Shown here: one piece after another, positions 1-10,000 of the stretch
Layout of the letters: every line of letters starts with the position of its first letter
Numbering within the stretch: position 1 is the first letter of the stretch
Source of the DNA: Owenia fusiformis
Lineage: Eukaryota; Annelida; Polychaeta; Sabellida; Oweniidae
NCBI GenBank assembly: GCA_903813345.2
Contig: CAIIXF020000005.1
Location: 19,965,375-20,029,374, forward strand
Direction of reading: 5' to 3'
Length of the DNA: 64,000 bases
Made by a program: the position numbers and the translations under genes
Notes under the pieces: generated by a model
The model's database searches: none
What the model was told of the DNA's origin: nothing
Seen by the model: only the letters and a program-made list of their open reading frames with translations

Positions 1-52
1 CTGTATTATATGACTACCTCACACATTGATTTATAATTGTTGTTGCTTACAG

Positions 53-283
53 ATAGCAGCCCTACCTGATATTTCAACAAAGCTGGAACCAACAGAATTG
101 GGACCTTTGACACTGTCCCCAAAGTCCTCTTCGGCTGCTTTATACTTTGAAGTAACCCCAGAGTCACTGAAAGTCCAAAAGATGGCTGTACAGTTTGGTT
201 ACTCCAGTATGGATGAATCTGCCAAAATTGTGTGTTCACTAACTGAGAATGTTCTTATGTTACCAGATGGACAGAGATTTAAG
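53..283 (+). CDS. SPRY-like gene, antepenultimate coding exon
   Basis: Acceptor ag at 51-52 and donor gt at 284-285, with 77 codons open throughout. It carries the first SPRY-like strands (LYFEVTPESL, AVQFGYSS). Confidence 0.72.
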
Positions 284-1449
284 GTAAAACATATGACTAG
301 GTGTAATTTTTCTGTTGTTTCGAGTTTTTTAAGCAAAAAATATATTTATCTTGAAGTTAACCATGACAAATACAAAGAGTGAATTCAGAATAAAATAATA
401 CCATTGGAATTTTTTGGCAGTTTTTATGTTACCACCAAAAAGTCTCCAACTTTTTTGTGGATGGTGTTGTTGGTGTTCAGCTGTCAGCAGTTGGCGTCTG
501 TATCAAATGTCAGGTGGTGACATTTTGCATTTTACATGTACCTGTTTTTAGGTACAGTTGAAGAAGTGAATTTCTGAATATTGATTCAGTTGTCATATTA
601 CATGTATTAGGATACTGGGTGGGAGACTATGATATTTTGGCAACTTTACCTATTACAATGACTCTTGCCTATTTGGGTGATAATGCAACCTTCAATGATT
701 GACATATGACTTATTGACATGTATGCAATAATTTAGCATTTGATTGTTTCAGTTTACACCACAGGAGGCTGAGAGCCTTGGGTGTGGATTAGATGTAACA
801 AGTAGTTCTCTATTCTTCACCTTCAATGGACGAGTTATCAGTAAGTGATTGTTTTATTGATTGTGATATTGCTTTAGTCCAATTTTTATGTGGCTAGTGT
901 TGAGCAGTTGGTGTTTCGTGGTCCGCATCTGTAACAAATGGTAGGTGGTGACATTTTGCATGTTAACATGCAGTCTCTTGCTTTTGCCATAAAACATGCA
1001 ATGACCTCTCATTCAGTGCTTTTTACCTCATTATTTTTGAAATAACAGTTCGAGTCTGAAATTGTCATATTTCAGGCCTGTCAGGATTGGTACTTGACAT
1101 TCGGACATAAACAAATTAAAAAAGTACAGATTTTAATTTTTATCTTCAAATATTACATATTGTTACCATTATGTTAACCTTTGGAGTTTCATCTTCCACG
1201 TTGATGTTGTAATCATAATTTGAAAAAAAAGTTTCGAACATTTTGTTACATCTTTTTAATTGCAGCTTGTTTCTTTTTTCAGAGGGCAGATTCATCTGTC
1301 CATCAGATGTCTGCAAACCATATACAAACACACAACTCACAATGAACTTTGGGGCCAGAAATTTTTATTACATTCCTGCTAATGATGTCACCTGTCGTCT
1401 ACAAGCTTCGTCTATTCTAAACTTTTCAGTATTAGAATCAAAGAGTTAA
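53..1449 (+). CDS. 3' part of a gene ending in a SPRY-like domain (three exons)
   Basis: Three exons join in phase: 53-283 (77 codons, phase 0), 753-840 (29 codons plus 1 nt) and 1283-1449, ending in TAA. Donors are aag|gtaaaa and atca|gtaagt; acceptors are ttgcttacag, gattgtttcag and ttttttcag. The roughly 161 residues read as the second half of a SPRY/B30.2 fold: a strand with LYFEVTPESL, then VQFGYSS, then LGCGLDVTSSSLFFTFNG (typical 'GcGlD..lFFT.NG' core), and a closing strand TMNFGARNFYY. SPRY domains are protein-interaction modules; the partner cannot be told from this part. The N-terminal part lies left of the window, so the full protein is unknown. It could be any SPRY protein with a C-terminal placement of the domain. 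Confidence 0.72.
464..985 (+). repeat. dispersed repeat present in two neighbouring introns
   Basis: A stretch of about 75 bases near 464-540 (ending AGGTGGTGACATTTTGCAT) recurs near 890-975 in the next intron, with the shared core GAGCAGTTGG/CAGCAGTTGG and GGTGGTGACATTTTGCAT. It is non-coding. Confidence 0.5.
753..840 (+). CDS. SPRY-like gene, penultimate coding exon
   Basis: Acceptor ag at 751-752 and donor gtaagt at 841. It carries the most diagnostic piece, LGCGLDVTSSSLFFTFNG. It leaves one base that joins in phase with the last exon. Confidence 0.75.
1283..1449 (+). CDS. SPRY-like gene, last coding exon
   Basis: The acceptor is a long pyrimidine run ending in ag at 1281-1282. The frame continues to a TAA at 1447-1449. 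The closing strand TMNFGARNFYY lies here, followed by a tail of about 27 residues ending FSVLESKS. Confidence 0.72.
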
Positions 1450-1686
1450 CTGAGGTTGAAACAAGAAGGGGAAGTCAGCAAAGGAACATTTCGATAAGTT
1501 CACATAGACAATGAAGATTGTATTTAAGAAAAACATGTTTAAGGTATTATATCATAGCAAAAACAATGATACCAGCTGTTGACAAGATTGTGCTGATGAA
1601 TTCAAGGTAAAAATTCATATCAGCAAATATCATACTTGAAAAGATGGCTAGATGGGAAGACATGAAAGAGAGGGAATGGGACCATA

Positions 1687-1897
1687 AATAAATTAGGTGG
1701 CATCAAGCTGATAGACTTCTCCTTTGGGAGACAACGGGATATACATTGTAGTTGGTTTGACTACTTAATTGTAGCATCACACATGTCACACTAGCCTTGC
1801 CCAAGTCTTAGTATTATCTTTTATATCTTGATCTTGATCTTGATTTTCAATTATATATTATACATGTCTTGATGATGATATGTGAAAATAAAATAAA
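1687..1897 (+). promoter_or_regulatory. candidate polyadenylation signals of the SPRY-like gene
   Basis: AATAAA hexamers at 1687-1692, 1887-1892 and 1892-1897 follow the stop codon by 238 to 443 bases. Which one is used cannot be told; AT-rich DNA gives such hexamers by chance. Confidence 0.35.
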
Positions 1898-1928
1898 AAG
1901 ATAAAAAGACACAGCCTTGGGCAAGGCT
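1793..1928. repeat. small inverted-repeat element
   Basis: AGCCTTGCCCAAG at 1793-1805 is answered by its exact complement CTTGGGCAAGGCT at 1916-1928, closing a hairpin of 136 bases. It lies over the presumed 3' UTR of the SPRY-like gene and encloses two AATAAA motifs. Confidence 0.5.
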
Positions 1929-1929
1929 T

Positions 1930-3330
1930 ATATTACACGGTCCCATCTAAACCAAAAATACACATGCAGTAATAATGATCAGTATTAGATAAACACTTTG
2001 CTCATTGAATGAGGGCCAATAATGGTCTTAACGTATGACTGGCTTAATGACTTTATAAAAATCTTGTATTATGGAGGCTAATTTCACTCAGTGACACTTG
2101 CTTGACTCTGGATTATTTATTGAAGAAAAACAAACACAAAAAACCATTGGTACAGTAGAATTTTGAATGTTTGGAAGCAAACAAATGGCTATATTGCAAC
2201 AGTATATATGGTCATGAAATATGGTAGGGTGGTAGGAAATTGAATGATGAAAAAATGTGTGAAATATCAAGGAGTAAGTTTTTAAGTTGACAAAGATATA
2301 AGGAAAATGCAGGGTTTCCATTTTTTGACCACCCTGTATAAGAGGCCACAGATATGATAGCTAAACTACAAAATAAACTAACATATACAAAAGTGAGGAC
2401 ATGTATAAATGTTTCTATTTTTACATATACTGTTTCAATATGGTCCTTTGATTGCTAATTTTATTAACTCAAAGTACTAAAAATTTTACTCTAGAATATG
2501 ATTGATTGTACTTGCTTCTCGCCCTTATGGTACATGTAATTATGAAAAGGTGAAGGTGAATCGAAGTTAATTGGGATAGTTCAAAGACTTTATGCATGGG
2601 TAAATGAAATTGTAGTCAGGACCCAAAATTAGGTGAGGCAAATGTTTAAGTAGGTGAGGCAAAACAAACTGTCCAAATATGATATTGTGCTACTGTTTGA
2701 CATGATTTTTACAGTGACATTGAAAATAACATTTTGGTGAGGCACTACATCCATGATAACAAAACATAAACACAAACATGATATCACTGACATGTGTGAT
2801 AATTGACCTTTAAACACAGATGAAGGGTCAGGAAAAATATTGTTGAGAAAGGTTATCCGTCCAACTTAAGCACTTGTAAAATCTGACTGTAGAAATATGT
2901 GTTTTATTTAAAAAAATAAATGTGTATTTTGCCAATACATGATTGTGTTCTGTGACTATCTTCAATATAAAATCTGCGACGTATGTTACTGGTAATGTAA
3001 TTATAATGTCATGAGATAGTAAAAAACTGGTCAGCGTCTAGGAGCAGAGAGTCCAAAAACAATCCTTTCTTGGATTATGAATAAGACAAACTTATATCCT
3101 ACATCATCTGAAAATATCAAAAACACTGGGTAACCTTTATAAAGTACTTTTTTTTTATTAAAATTTTTATTCCAAAAAATATAACATATGAACATATAAT
3201 ACATTAAAAATATATATACAATACAAGTACAGAAAAACACTTAACTTCTTATAAAGTATTACAAAAACTTACTTCTTATAAAATATTACAAATTTATAAA
3301 GTACAATACTTTAACTATGTAGATATCTTT
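1930..3330. other. intergenic stretch without recognisable genes
   Basis: AT-rich, with no exon-like open frame flanked by good splice sites. A CACCCTGTATA motif near 2328-2340 resembles the end of a mariner-type element. Two GTAGGTGAGGCA-like motifs lie near 2630-2660, and one recurs in a KNDC1 intron near 61826. Confidence 0.5.
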
Positions 3331-3710
3331 TACTCTAATATACTATCACATTTCATAGACATTGCAATAATACGAGCTACAAGGGTGATCCAAAAGTCAA
3401 AAATTACTTGAGACGTTTCAATAATAAAGACCAACAACCTAACTACTTTGTGTATAAATTTCATATTGAAATATTTCATTTTATGTTTTTTTGGTAGTTT
3501 TCTAATATAGGGAGCCTGCAACCCAGAACGGTATTCACACATGACATGACGCACCCCCCCCCCCCATCTGACGGCCCTGAACTTTCAGCCTTAAATGTTA
3601 CCGCTATTTGACTTGTTTCGCTAGTCTAACTTCTATGTTTCTTTGAATTTTGAATGTTAAACCATGTTACAGTAATTCACTTCCTTTGTTACCAAACAAT
3701 TACTTTTTTT

Positions 3711-3842
3711 ACTCATTGGACGAGGTTTAGAGTGGCACTCAAGGAGCATTTGTATCACCCAAGCAAAGACGGTTTCATGAATGTCTTCCATTCATGGGCA
3801 AAGCGGAAAGAAAATGTGTTCAAATTCGTGGAAAATATGTAG
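3711..3842 (+). pseudogene. possible remnant of a Tc1/mariner-type transposase C-terminus
   Basis: The frame reads LKEHLYHPSKDGFMNVFHSW then AKRKENVFKFVENM and a stop. The spacing of F..vF..W..R......vE.M resembles the last 40 residues of mariner-type transposases, where a helix with FxxxFxxWxxR precedes the terminal G-x-Y-x-E tail. Nothing upstream continues the protein, so at best this is a fragment. The match is by eye and weak; it could be chance. Confidence 0.3.
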
Positions 3843-3924
3843 AAAAAAGGTAGATCTAAATATGTGAAAATGATGATACTACTATGGGGTACGATATAGA
3901 CTAAGAATTCAGGCGAGATAAGTA

Positions 3925-4240
3925 GGGATTAACCACGGATGTCGGTAGGAAAACCACTGGCACGCCTCCCGAAACCGCTGGGCCGACGGCCAATGTAGTT
4001 TGAAGCCTGTGTTTTGTGGTCACGGGGTAGACATTTCCCAGTTTCTTTAGGGAGTGTCGGGGGTAGCGGTCGACTTAATGGTGGTATGTGACCGTGTTCC
4101 AGGTTACCTCGTCAATTGCAAGTTAGAGCGATCGGCACTATATCCGAGTCTCTAAGTAGCACGCCCAGTTCTCTAGATACGGGTGACAGCCATAGGCCCC
4201 TTATCCATTTTAATCGTACTAGGCGGGGAAAGCCGATAAA
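3925..4240. other. GC-richer island without a clear gene
   Basis: About 300 bases stand out by higher GC from the AT-rich neighbourhood, for example CCGCTGGGCCGACGGCC near 3982. No long open frame or RNA fold is evident. It may be a fragment of a transposon body or of transferred or ribosomal-type DNA; the origin is unknown. Confidence 0.3.
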
Positions 4241-4879
4241 TAAACAAAATAAAAAACTGTAATCTTTAGTTCAAAGCAGCCTTATTTCAAAATCATTTCC
4301 AGAACGTATTATTTACTTTTAATATTAACAATATTGGGACAGACCAACACACTTTTTCAATAAATCATGAAATTGAGCGACTCACGTAAGAGCTCATTGA
4401 GCTAATGGAGAGGTTGCGTACAACAGGTTAGCTAAAACGTTAAAACGTATCTCGTTACGTTTACGGATACGTATTTCGATAATTTTCGTTTCCCAGTTAA
4501 ATTTTTTGAAGTGAGTAATTCTAAACGCAGGGTCAAATTAAAGACTTCATCTGCACTAAAATTTCAACACACCATTAGGAGAGTCAGCTTTCAGAATCAA
4601 CTCCATATAAGTATTTTTGGTGAATGCAAAAATGCATATTAACCCTTTCATCCCCAAGGGATCATTTATTAATTTCATGAAATCAATTTTAAAATGATTA
4701 ATATCCCTTAGTCCAGAAAAGATTATTTCTAATAACCAATTCAGCGTCAAATTATACTTTGGGGATGCAACAAAATGCGTAAACATGTCTTTTTTCGGTA
4801 GAAATGATATTTGAAATTAGTGTGTACATTTGCGTTTACTTATTTTGTCCTGAGAATATTAAGAATGCAGCAAGTGCGT

Positions 4880-4960
4880 TTTGACGTAACATGAAAGCAA
4901 GGGGTCGTGGGTTCGATCCCCAGTGGGGTGGGCTGACTTTTTCACATCAGCCCTAAGCAC
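4880..4960 (+). repeat. tRNA-derived (SINE-like) fragment with a B box
   Basis: GTGGGTTCGATCCCCA at 4907-4922 has the form of a tRNA T-arm: a GGG/CCC stem around TTCGATC, which is also the B box of RNA polymerase III promoters. No clear A box or acceptor stem is seen upstream, so it is not a working tRNA. A hairpin GCTGACTTTTTCACATCAGC follows at 4931-4950. A tRNA-derived SINE or tRNA pseudogene is the likeliest reading. Confidence 0.4.
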
Positions 4961-6120
4961 AGGCTTTCATTCTAAGCATTCGGAAATCATACGATTTCAC
5001 ATACAACCACCCTCAAATTCTCAGTTTGAGGAGGGAACATATTTGATCATAGAAAGTATCATTTATGCAATAAAAGTACATGTACATCTCCTGTTTTGTA
5101 TCAAAAATCAACAAAAATTTAATATTGTTTTTCTGGGATTCATTGAACAACAGGAGACCACCCCATCAGAGAAGCAGAGAGCGACGCAAAGCTAACGCTA
5201 ATCATACCAGTTGAATATCTCACACAAGAGATTGCACTATATATGAATATATTTTAGGTACCAAACCTATGACATACTAATAATGTGTACAAACATATTA
5301 TTGTACCCTTTGATTCTACGCAGAATCAACTGATATACCAACAATATAATACCCTAAACCGGCCATTTGTATCTTATCTGCCATGCTATCTGACCCGGAT
5401 TAGCCAAATCGGTGCTAGTAACTTAGTTGCATCTAGGTTATTGGACCGCAGGAGTTTTTACTTTTCGAATATACGAGGTCTATAGGTGCATTTATGTTTC
5501 AAAAGCAATTTCGGCTTTCATGATTTAATTACGATTTTATTCAGTTCAAAGTCAGTTTGCCTATAGAATTTTAAATAGTTTTAAATAAAGGTTTGCTGGT
5601 AAATAACTGGTGTATTGTTTGCAATGCGTGACATTATTTGCTTTAAAACATAAGTTTTTGTTAATGCCCTCAGCTAAGGTCAGGCTGCCAGGATGTTTTA
5701 AGTTCACTTTCATTCCTTTCTTCTGTAGTAATCTATCAAATATTTGAGTTTATATTTTCAAAAGTTATGGCGTGTCCCCAAGATATGAAAATGATGTTAA
5801 TTCAAGTTATATTAATCAATAACAAACTTCTATATAGGCCTAACCACCATTGTATTTTATTCATAGTCATAAAATCATTTATTATATCCAATTTCAGGTT
5901 TATAATCACAAATAAAAATCAAAAATATATTGATATTTGGACAATCTGCTGATCGACATATTCAACGTACGTATTTCTACAGGACGTCTTTTTGCAAAAT
6001 CCATTTAAAATGGATCAGATAAATTGAAGTTGAAACCGATCTAAGCCTATTTAGATTACATTTTGCTGCAGTAATAAATAGTTTTATTCCATAATACTAC
6101 TGTTTTCCCAGGGAAATATG
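4961..6120. other. intergenic stretch without recognisable genes
   Basis: AT-rich DNA. Short open frames (for example 4923-5195 and 5285-5485) lack splice context or any domain-like pattern and are treated as chance. Confidence 0.5.
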
Positions 6121-6127
6121 AAGGAAT

Positions 6128-6250
6128 AAAAATCGTATTGAATCGTATTACATGAAAAAATCGTATTGTCCCCGGGAAAAAAATCGTATTGGAGCGTATC
6201 ACATGAAAAAAATCGTATTGTCCCCGGGAAAAAAATCGTATTGGAACGTA
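6128..6250 (+). repeat. short tandem repeat, unit about 52 bp
   Basis: AATCGTATTG and TGTCCCCGGGAAAA alternate in order over about two and a half units, the two clearest differing at only a few positions. Non-coding. Confidence 0.6.
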
Positions 6251-6348
6251 CTAACCTATTTTTGGTTTTACTGTTATTTTTAACCTTAGCTAATTGATAA
6301 AAGCTTTTTCAAAATGTAACATTTTAGAGGAATGTATTATGGAATAAA

Positions 6349-6540
6349 TAGGTTATTTCTGGTCGGGATTGAATATATATGGGTTTCATTCCTTGGAAAA
6401 TATGATATTGACCTTGGGAAATATGATATTGACACTCGGTCGCTGCGTTCCCTCGGTCAATATCATATTACCCTTTGGTCAATATCATATAGTCCCTCGG
6501 AATAAAACCCATATTCAATCACTCCCAGTAAATAACCTAT
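6349..6540. repeat. fold-back element downstream of the DRE-TIM gene
   Basis: AGGTTATTT at 6349-6357 and GGGATTGAATAT...GGGTTTCATTCC are answered by GGAATAAAACCC, ATATTCAATC and AAATAACCT up to 6540. The loop at about 6437-6455 reads CGCTGCGTTCCCTCGG. It ends 13 bases from the stop codon of the - strand gene, so it lies in the 3' UTR. A second hairpin in the last intron (7168-7302) has the same loop core. Confidence 0.65.
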
Positions 6541-6552
6541 ATATATCATCAT

Positions 6553-7012
6553 CTAGTTCGCAAGGTCTGATTCGTCGATCATTTCGTCTCTACTCGCCGG
6601 AATTATTGCTTCCGTGAAGGCAATCGCCAACAGTTCTTCGGGTGTTTCCGTTTTCGGGAACTCGTTCGCAGCCCACGTCAGATATACTAGGAATTCGTCC
6701 CAGTCTATCATCCCATCAGAGTCCATATCCAGAGCCTGCAATGCTTTTTTAGAATCCAAAGAGCGATAGGAGGAAAAGTACTGAGCCATAAAACCATGGT
6801 AGAACGAATCAAATTGAAGCATATTATCCCCCACTCCTTCCTCACGACTATCCAATTCATCCCAAACTTTACGAATTTCTCCAATAAGGAATTGAGCATG
6901 TGGCCCAGTCTCGTTTCCACTTGTTATCTTGTTACGCATCGACTCAGTCAAAGACCCGCCAGCTCGGTCGAACAAGACAGCTATCCCGAACTTGCTCATG
7001 TATTCTACTCTC
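6553..7012 (-). CDS. DRE-TIM/EF-hand gene, exon 4 with EF-hand and stop
   Basis: The acceptor is CATTTTAG at 7013-7014; the frame runs to a stop ending at 6553. It encodes residues 408-560. A calcium loop D-M-D-S-D-G-M-I-D-W-D-E has every canonical position filled (1, 3, 5, 6, 8, 9, 12). The preceding helix-like FDSFYHGFMAQYF may be the helix of a degenerate partner EF-hand. Confidence 0.85.
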
Positions 7013-10000
7013 CTAAAATGACAAGGACGATGCAATTTTAATTCCTAATTAGATAAAGTAGGTCATCAATCAAATGATCATTTTCAAAATTTTAAAAATA
7101 CCTTTATCCTCTCGACATCGTTGGACCTCAGTGTTACTAGATATAGTATACAAGTCCATGTAAAGAAATTATTCACCAGGATGTATTTGATATGGGGAAT
7201 ATCACAAGGATGATACCAAGATTTCCCGAGGGAACGCAGTGACAGAGGGAAATTTGATATCATCCTAGGGATATTAATCGTATCATCCCGACAGGTGAAT
7301 AACGACCTTAAACAATGGCCTAGAGCAATATCTTCTGTTGAATGAGAGAAAAATTTTGAAAAATTGAAATCTTTGATAAAAAGAAGTTTTTTTTAAAAAT
7401 GCACAATTTTTGAATATATATCCGGGTTGTTATCCGTATCATCCCTGATATCATCCCTCTAATCACAGTAGCATTCCTATATGTGATTTTTCAGTTGCTA
7501 CAATGTATGATATACCTGATATTACTCTGACCATGGTATAAATATTTCACTATAAATCATTTCACTAATATATATCTGACTAATTCGGTTAATCGAAGAT
7601 CATTAAATATCGCACTTATTTATTTCATTACTTTACTTACTTGTCTGATCGAAGATCTTCAAGCATAAGTTCTTTCATCCGGAGTGCGATGTCCAAGGTA
7701 AAGTGAGGATCGTCTCCAAACAATTGAACCAATCTCGTTCGAATCATATCCGGTGACGACAATGTTGTGATTCTAACGGGAGCTTCAACACCAAAGAAAT
7801 CAGCCAAATGAAACTCATCTTTGTTCAAATGATAGACATAATCGAGGGCTCTCTTACCAAACACTGGTTGTTTATCATGAGGTGGTTTCCCCGTCGATAT
7901 CTTCGTCACTTCAATGGCTGCTTTACGTAAATTATCGCAGTTGTATTGCTTCAGTATTTTTTTGTTGCCGAGACGAATCATGTTCATAAGGGTAACGCAG
8001 GAGGACGCCTGACCCATAGACGCCCCTTCCCCACACACGCCTGCCCAGATGCCATCGCATCCACCGATCAGACACTACAATATACAAAGAAACATGGATT
8101 TTAACTCAATCATACAAAAGTAGCGATGTGTGTTTTGAGAATGGATGCAGAAGATATAATATGACATATGTATATTGTATAGCCAAACATACCTCCAAAG
8201 CTATGGCATCACAGTAGCCATATTTCTCGTGTACATGTACAAGCAGATGTCCCTTATAGTCGTTATCATCCATAATCTTACGAATGATCCTCGCCCAATG
8301 TCCGCATTCTTCAGGCAAAGATTTCCCGGTTTCTTCAAAAGCGAGACCAAAGGGACGTTGTTTATTGGGCATCGTTGAAATCAAATCCACAAACTCAATC
8401 ACACGTTCAGGATGGGTCTCCATCACTTCTTCAATATCTCGAATGTTAAGCAAGATTTTTGATTTTGAATGAAGGTTTTCGTAACACCAGCTCATCCACT
8501 TCCGCGTTAATTGATACATCTTATAAACGGAGAAAAGATTGAAGTCATACGTCGCGTCACCAAGGTCGAGCTCAAAAAAGACATTGCGTACCCCTCCTTC
8601 CTTTATCTTTCGCAATCCAATTGGCATCTTTTCGGTGTCAGGAGTGCGATCCTTTTTAGCACCTAGTAGTTGAAAACAAGTGATTTCACATTTATAACAA
8701 TTAACATTACATGATTTCTTAATTAAAAAATATAGTACCCACACACAATTTGTCGGCTTCTTTGATGTATTGTCGAAAAATATCCAACAAAAGATTAAAT
8801 GTGGAATATTTTAACTTGAAACAATTTGTGACACTTAATTTTTTTGTTTGGTGATTTGAGTAATGACAATAAACAAGCAATTTTAAAATAGTCATGCTTT
8901 AAGGTAGCGCTTAAGTTAATCAAAAGAACAAAAAAATTGCAGCCATATTTTCTGATAAAGTCACAAGATTTTGTGTATCTGTTTTCCTTATATGTGAATG
9001 CATTTCCTGACTAAAGAGACATGTCAAAGAAAACTTCACATATAAACGCATTTTTCATAACTATGAATTAGAGGTGCGTAAGTCCCCAAAGCTAGCATGA
9101 AGACCGTGAAATGAGGCTAATTTTTGAAAGTTTCAAGGAGTAGGATTGCAACAGTGACACATTTGCAAGAATCCAAAATTTCCACAAATCATCTTACCTT
9201 ACCAAGGAACATCGAAGGAGCATAAAAATGTGCACTTCTTGCTTGTTAGAGTATGATAAAGCTCAAACCATAGTTTCTTATAAATATTTTATGTCCGCCA
9301 TTTTGTTTGCTGGAACTACTTCTAGCGAGGACTTCCTGATTGATCCTTATACAAGGTTTGTGACTTCATCAAGTGGCATGGATTATCACTAGTATATGTT
9401 ATCTATAACAGTATAATTATCATGATAGATACATGATTGAGGCTATATAAATGATAAACAATGGATACATCACTGAGGATTACTTTGGACTAGAAAATAG
9501 TCCCAGCATACAAAAGGGTGGACATGAAATATTTAGAATTCACAATGGTTTGAGCTTTATTATACTTTAACAATGCAAGAAGCACACATTTTCATGCTCC
9601 TTTGATGTTCCTTGGTAAGGTAAGATGATTTTTGAAAATTTTGGAGTCTTACAAATATGTCTCCATTGCAATCCTACTCCTTGAAATTTAAAAAAGGTAT
9701 CCTCACTTCACTGTCTCCATGCTAGCTTTACACCCCAGTCACATTGTCGCACGGCGGCCGCAAGTCGACCGCAGATCAATTAAATCGGTGAATTTCTGCG
9801 GCGAGCGTAGAAAAACTACGCTCGCCTTGCGGCCTCCGTACGGCGTATGCAGATTTTTACAGGCCGCAGGGAAGGCGTAGAAATTATAACTCGGAGTTAT
9901 AATATTTGTTTATTTCTGAGGTCCCCGTAGAAATCAACTGGCTGAACAAGATCGCATCATTATTTGTCAATGTTTCACGATCACTTTTCATTTGATATTA

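Noticed and set aside
4905-4925. A tRNA gene
   Set aside because: Only a T-arm-like B box is present; no A box, anticodon arm or acceptor stem could be paired, so it is listed as a SINE-like fragment.
6796-7041. 81-codon + strand frame over the EF-hand exon
   Set aside because: Antisense to exon 4 of the DRE-TIM gene, whose - strand frame has a canonical EF-hand and matching splice phases.
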